Source of the DNA: Candidatus Zixiibacteriota bacterium | Lineage (GTDB): Bacteria; Zixibacteria; MSB-5A5; GN15; FEB-12 | NCBI GenBank assembly: GCA_029932795.1 | Contig: JAOZPL010000078.1 | Coordinates: forward strand, 1 to 8,424 | Length of the DNA stretch: 8,424 nt | Direction of reading: 5' to 3' | In this document: piece after piece, positions 6,650-8,424 of the stretch | How the letters are laid out: every line of letters starts with the position of its first letter | Numbering within the stretch: position 1 is the first letter of the stretch | Notes under the pieces: generated by a model | Told to the model about the DNA's origin: nothing | Seen by the model: only the letters and a program-made list of their open reading frames with translations | Databases searched by the model: none | Position numbers and translations under genes: made by a program

Positions 6650-7942
6650 ATGAGGTCAACGAGAATATCCGCCGTGCTGGTAGCTCTCTGTATTTTATGT
6701 CTTTCCCCGGTTCTGTTTGCTGACACAACCGGTGACAGTGCCACCAGTATTGATACTTCCGTAATTGATTCAGCCGGGCAAATCCGGTTTGCCGCCTCAA
6801 CGGAAGAAGCGCTCTATCCGTTGTCCGCCGAGCGTTACGAGAAGCTGGTGTCGTATTCACGGTTCAATAACATCTGGCGGTTTGTGAGCTTCTTTGTGGG
6901 CATTGCCATTCTGTCGATTCTGCTTTTCTCCGGTCTTTCCGCGAGATTCCGAGATTGGGCGTCCAGAGTGAAGGTCAAGTTCTTTGCTGTCTGGGTCTTC
7001 TTGATTCTGATTATGGTGGCTGACTACCTGCTGGGTTTTCCCGTTCATGTTTACAGACGTTTCTTTGTGGAGCAACAGTACGGGTTTCTCAACCAGACAT
7101 TTATACAGTGGTGGGGGGAGGACCTGCTCGGCCTGCTGATAATGTTGATCCTGAGTATTATCCCGATGTGGTTCTTCTACTGGCTGGTAAACAGAATCAG
7201 AAAATGGTGGCTGGTTTTTTCGATTGGCGCCGTTCCGCTTGCGATTTTTCTGATTGTTATTGCACCGGTCCTGATCTCGCCCCTGTTTAATGACTTCGTA
7301 CCCCTTGAGGACAAGGCGCTGGAGGCGAAGATTCTGGCGCTGGCGGACAAGGCGGGAATCGAGGGCTCTGATGTCTTCCAGGTCAATGCGTCAAAACAAT
7401 CCTCCAAGCTCAACGCCTATGTCACCGGCTTGTTCGGCACCAAGCGGATCGTTCTGTACGATACACTTATCAAGAATTTCACCCACGATGAGATCAGGTT
7501 CATCATGGCCCACGAGATGGGGCATTACGTGAAGCACCATATCTGGTGGGGGCTGCTGGTGGCGATCCTCTTCATTGCAGGTTCACTCTGGCTGGTCAGC
7601 AGGACTATTCAGCCGGTCATCACCCGTTTCAGGCACCGCTTCAGGTTTGACCGCCTGGGGGATATGGCCTCGCTGCCGCTGGTGTTGATTTTCCTGTCCG
7701 TAATCATGTTCGTGTTCCAGCCGATAACCAACGGCCTCAGCCGTGTCATGGAACGTCAGGCCGACACCTACGGTATGGAGATGTCCGGTGTCTCCGGTGA
7801 GACGGCAGCCACGGCGTTTGACAAACTCTCGGTCTTCAACCTCTCCGATCCCGACCCCCACCCGATAATCGAGTTCTGGTTCTACGACCACCCGTCGCTG
7901 AAAAAGCGGATAGCCTTTGTGCGGGGGTATCAGCGGTGGTAA
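6650..7942 (+). CDS. M48-family membrane zinc metalloprotease (Ste24/CAAX protease type)
   Basis: This is an integral-membrane zinc endopeptidase of family M48, close to Ste24/CAAX prenyl protease 1. With the chosen start the product has 430 residues. It opens with a signal-like segment (MRSTR, then a hydrophobic core ending LFA, about 1-24), followed by a Ser/Thr-rich linker and about six membrane helices near 75-97, 110-130, 158-181, 186-211, 299-320 and 342-363. The zinc motif HEMGH lies at 288-292 (H288, catalytic E289, H292), and E368 in the conserved RVMERQADTYG is the probable third ligand. The C-terminal YDHPSLKKRI block is also typical. Eukaryotic relatives process prenylated proteins; bacterial ones more likely degrade damaged or stuck membrane proteins, so the substrate here is unknown. 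The terminator upstream indicates a separate transcription unit. The family is certain, the exact start and role are not. Confidence 0.92.
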   Translation: MRSTRISAVLVALCILCLSPVLFADTTGDSATSIDTSVIDSAGQIRFAASTEEALYPLSAERYEKLVSYSRFNNIWRFVSFFVGIAILSILLFSGLSARFRDWASRVKVKFFAVWVFLILIMVADYLLGFPVHVYRRFFVEQQYGFLNQTFIQWWGEDLLGLLIMLILSIIPMWFFYWLVNRIRKWWLVFSIGAVPLAIFLIVIAPVLISPLFNDFVPLEDKALEAKILALADKAGIEGSDVFQVNASKQSSKLNAYVTGLFGTKRIVLYDTLIKNFTHDEIRFIMAHEMGHYVKHHIWWGLLVAILFIAGSLWLVSRTIQPVITRFRHRFRFDRLGDMASLPLVLIFLSVIMFVFQPITNGLSRVMERQADTYGMEMSGVSGETAATAFDKLSVFNLSDPDPHPIIEFWFYDHPSLKKRIAFVRGYQRW

Positions 7943-8036
7943 TCCGCTTCTTATCCGAGGGTTCGTTTTATACGACGAGTGGCAGGTGGCGGGAGATGTG
8001 ATCATAGCTCTATTATCCATATAACTCCAATCCGAC

Positions 8037-8064
8037 TTGCCCTTCCTCGCTAATTACATATATT
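8037..8064 (+). promoter_or_regulatory. candidate sigma-70-type promoter of fumC
   Basis: TTGCCC (8037-8042) and TATATT (8059-8064) are spaced by 16 bases in the 165-base gap between the protease gene and fumC. A leader of about 35 bases would end in the strong ribosome site AGGAGGG (8097-8103), four bases before the ATG. The rest of the gap holds no gene and no convincing terminator. Confidence 0.4.
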
Positions 8065-8107
8065 TTCCTCGGACTATGTGAAAATCGTAACAAATCAGGA
8101 GGGTACT

Positions 8108-8424
8108 ATGGATTACCGGATAGAAACTGATTCGATGGGGGAGATCAAGGTACCGGCGGACCGATACTACGGCGCCCAGACCGCCCGCTCACTCAAGAAC
8201 TTCCGTATCGGCGGGGAGCGGATGCCGCGTGAGATCATCCGGGCAATGGGTATTCTCAAGAAAGCGGCGGCGCTTGTCAATATGGAGCTTGGCTTGCTTC
8301 CAAAAGAGAAAGGTGATCTAGTTGTCAAGGCAGCCGATGAGGTGATTGACGGCAAACTTGATGATCATTTCCCGCTGGTGGTCTGGCAGACCGGTTCGGG
8401 GACCCAGACCAACATGAACACCAA
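8108..8424 (+). CDS. fumC: class II fumarate hydratase (3' end beyond the window)
   Basis: Class II fumarase interconverts fumarate and L-malate in the citric acid cycle as an iron-independent homotetramer in the cytoplasm. Only the first 105 codons are present. The N-terminus YRIETDSMGEIKVPADRYYG, followed by AQTARSLKNF, and the later DDHFPLVVWQTGSGTQTNMN are typical of FumC. The WQTGSGTQ segment contributes to the substrate site and separates it from aspartate ammonia-lyase, which has a different sequence (roughly YQGGAGTS) at that point. The ATG at 8108 follows the near-perfect ribosome site AGGAGGG. The gene appears to form its own transcription unit, unrelated to the protease gene before it. 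The catalytic serine loop lies beyond the window and cannot be checked. Confidence 0.93.
   Translation, partial: MDYRIETDSMGEIKVPADRYYGAQTARSLKNFRIGGERMPREIIRAMGILKKAAALVNMELGLLPKEKGDLVVKAADEVIDGKLDDHFPLVVWQTGSGTQTNMNT

Noticed and set aside
7943..8036. Terminator after the M48 protease gene
   Set aside because: Only very short inverted repeats, such as TCG/CGA around TTTTATA, are present, with no stable stem followed by a T-run.
8108..8424. Aspartate ammonia-lyase instead of fumarase
   Set aside because: The WQTGSGTQTNMN segment is of the fumarase type; the lyase has a different sequence at this place.

Overview
The window reads as a stretch of ordinary chromosome from a diderm (Gram-negative-type) bacterium with moderate GC content. 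All eight genes lie on the + strand, and nothing points to a mobile element, phage or CRISPR array. The diderm assignment rests on a lipoprotein-sorting permease and its LolD-type ATPase at the left end. Ribosomal protein L27 starts directly with MAHKKG and lacks the cleavable N-terminal extension typical of Firmicutes, so the Firmicutes-like mcsA-mcsB-clpC block does not sit in a Firmicute. The combination suggests an FCB-group or candidate-phylum lineage (a Zixibacteria-like organism is one guess), but the sequence alone does not prove this.

Layout: 1-1155 is the 3' part of a LolC/LolE-family permease. 1221-1934 is lolD. 1956-2480 is mcsA, a zinc-finger/UVR adaptor. 2486-3559 is mcsB, a protein-arginine kinase. 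3634-6081 is clpC, an AAA+ unfoldase. After a promoter-bearing gap, 6214-6492 is rpmA (ribosomal protein L27), closed by a strong intrinsic terminator at about 6528-6563. 6650-7942 is a membrane-embedded M48 (Ste24/CAAX-type) metalloprotease. 8108 to the window end is the 5' part of fumC (class II fumarase), with its own candidate promoter and a strong Shine-Dalgarno site.

The permease and LolD would form an ABC machine that releases lipoproteins from the inner membrane. McsA, McsB and ClpC form the arginine-phosphorylation degradation route: McsB with its activator McsA marks proteins with phospho-arginine, and ClpC binds the mark and feeds substrates to ClpP, which is not in this window. 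The key residues of McsB and ClpC appear intact. The repressor gene ctsR, which heads this operon in Firmicutes, is absent, and no CtsR-type operator was seen; lolD takes its place upstream. mcsA and mcsB are tightly coupled. clpC also appears to have its own promoter. The M48 protease is a second candidate protein-quality-control gene, at the membrane. rpmA and fumC are housekeeping genes.

I did not find a convincing unknown system. The most noteworthy point is a complete, apparently CtsR-free phospho-arginine degradation module in a diderm, placed directly behind lipoprotein-sorting genes.
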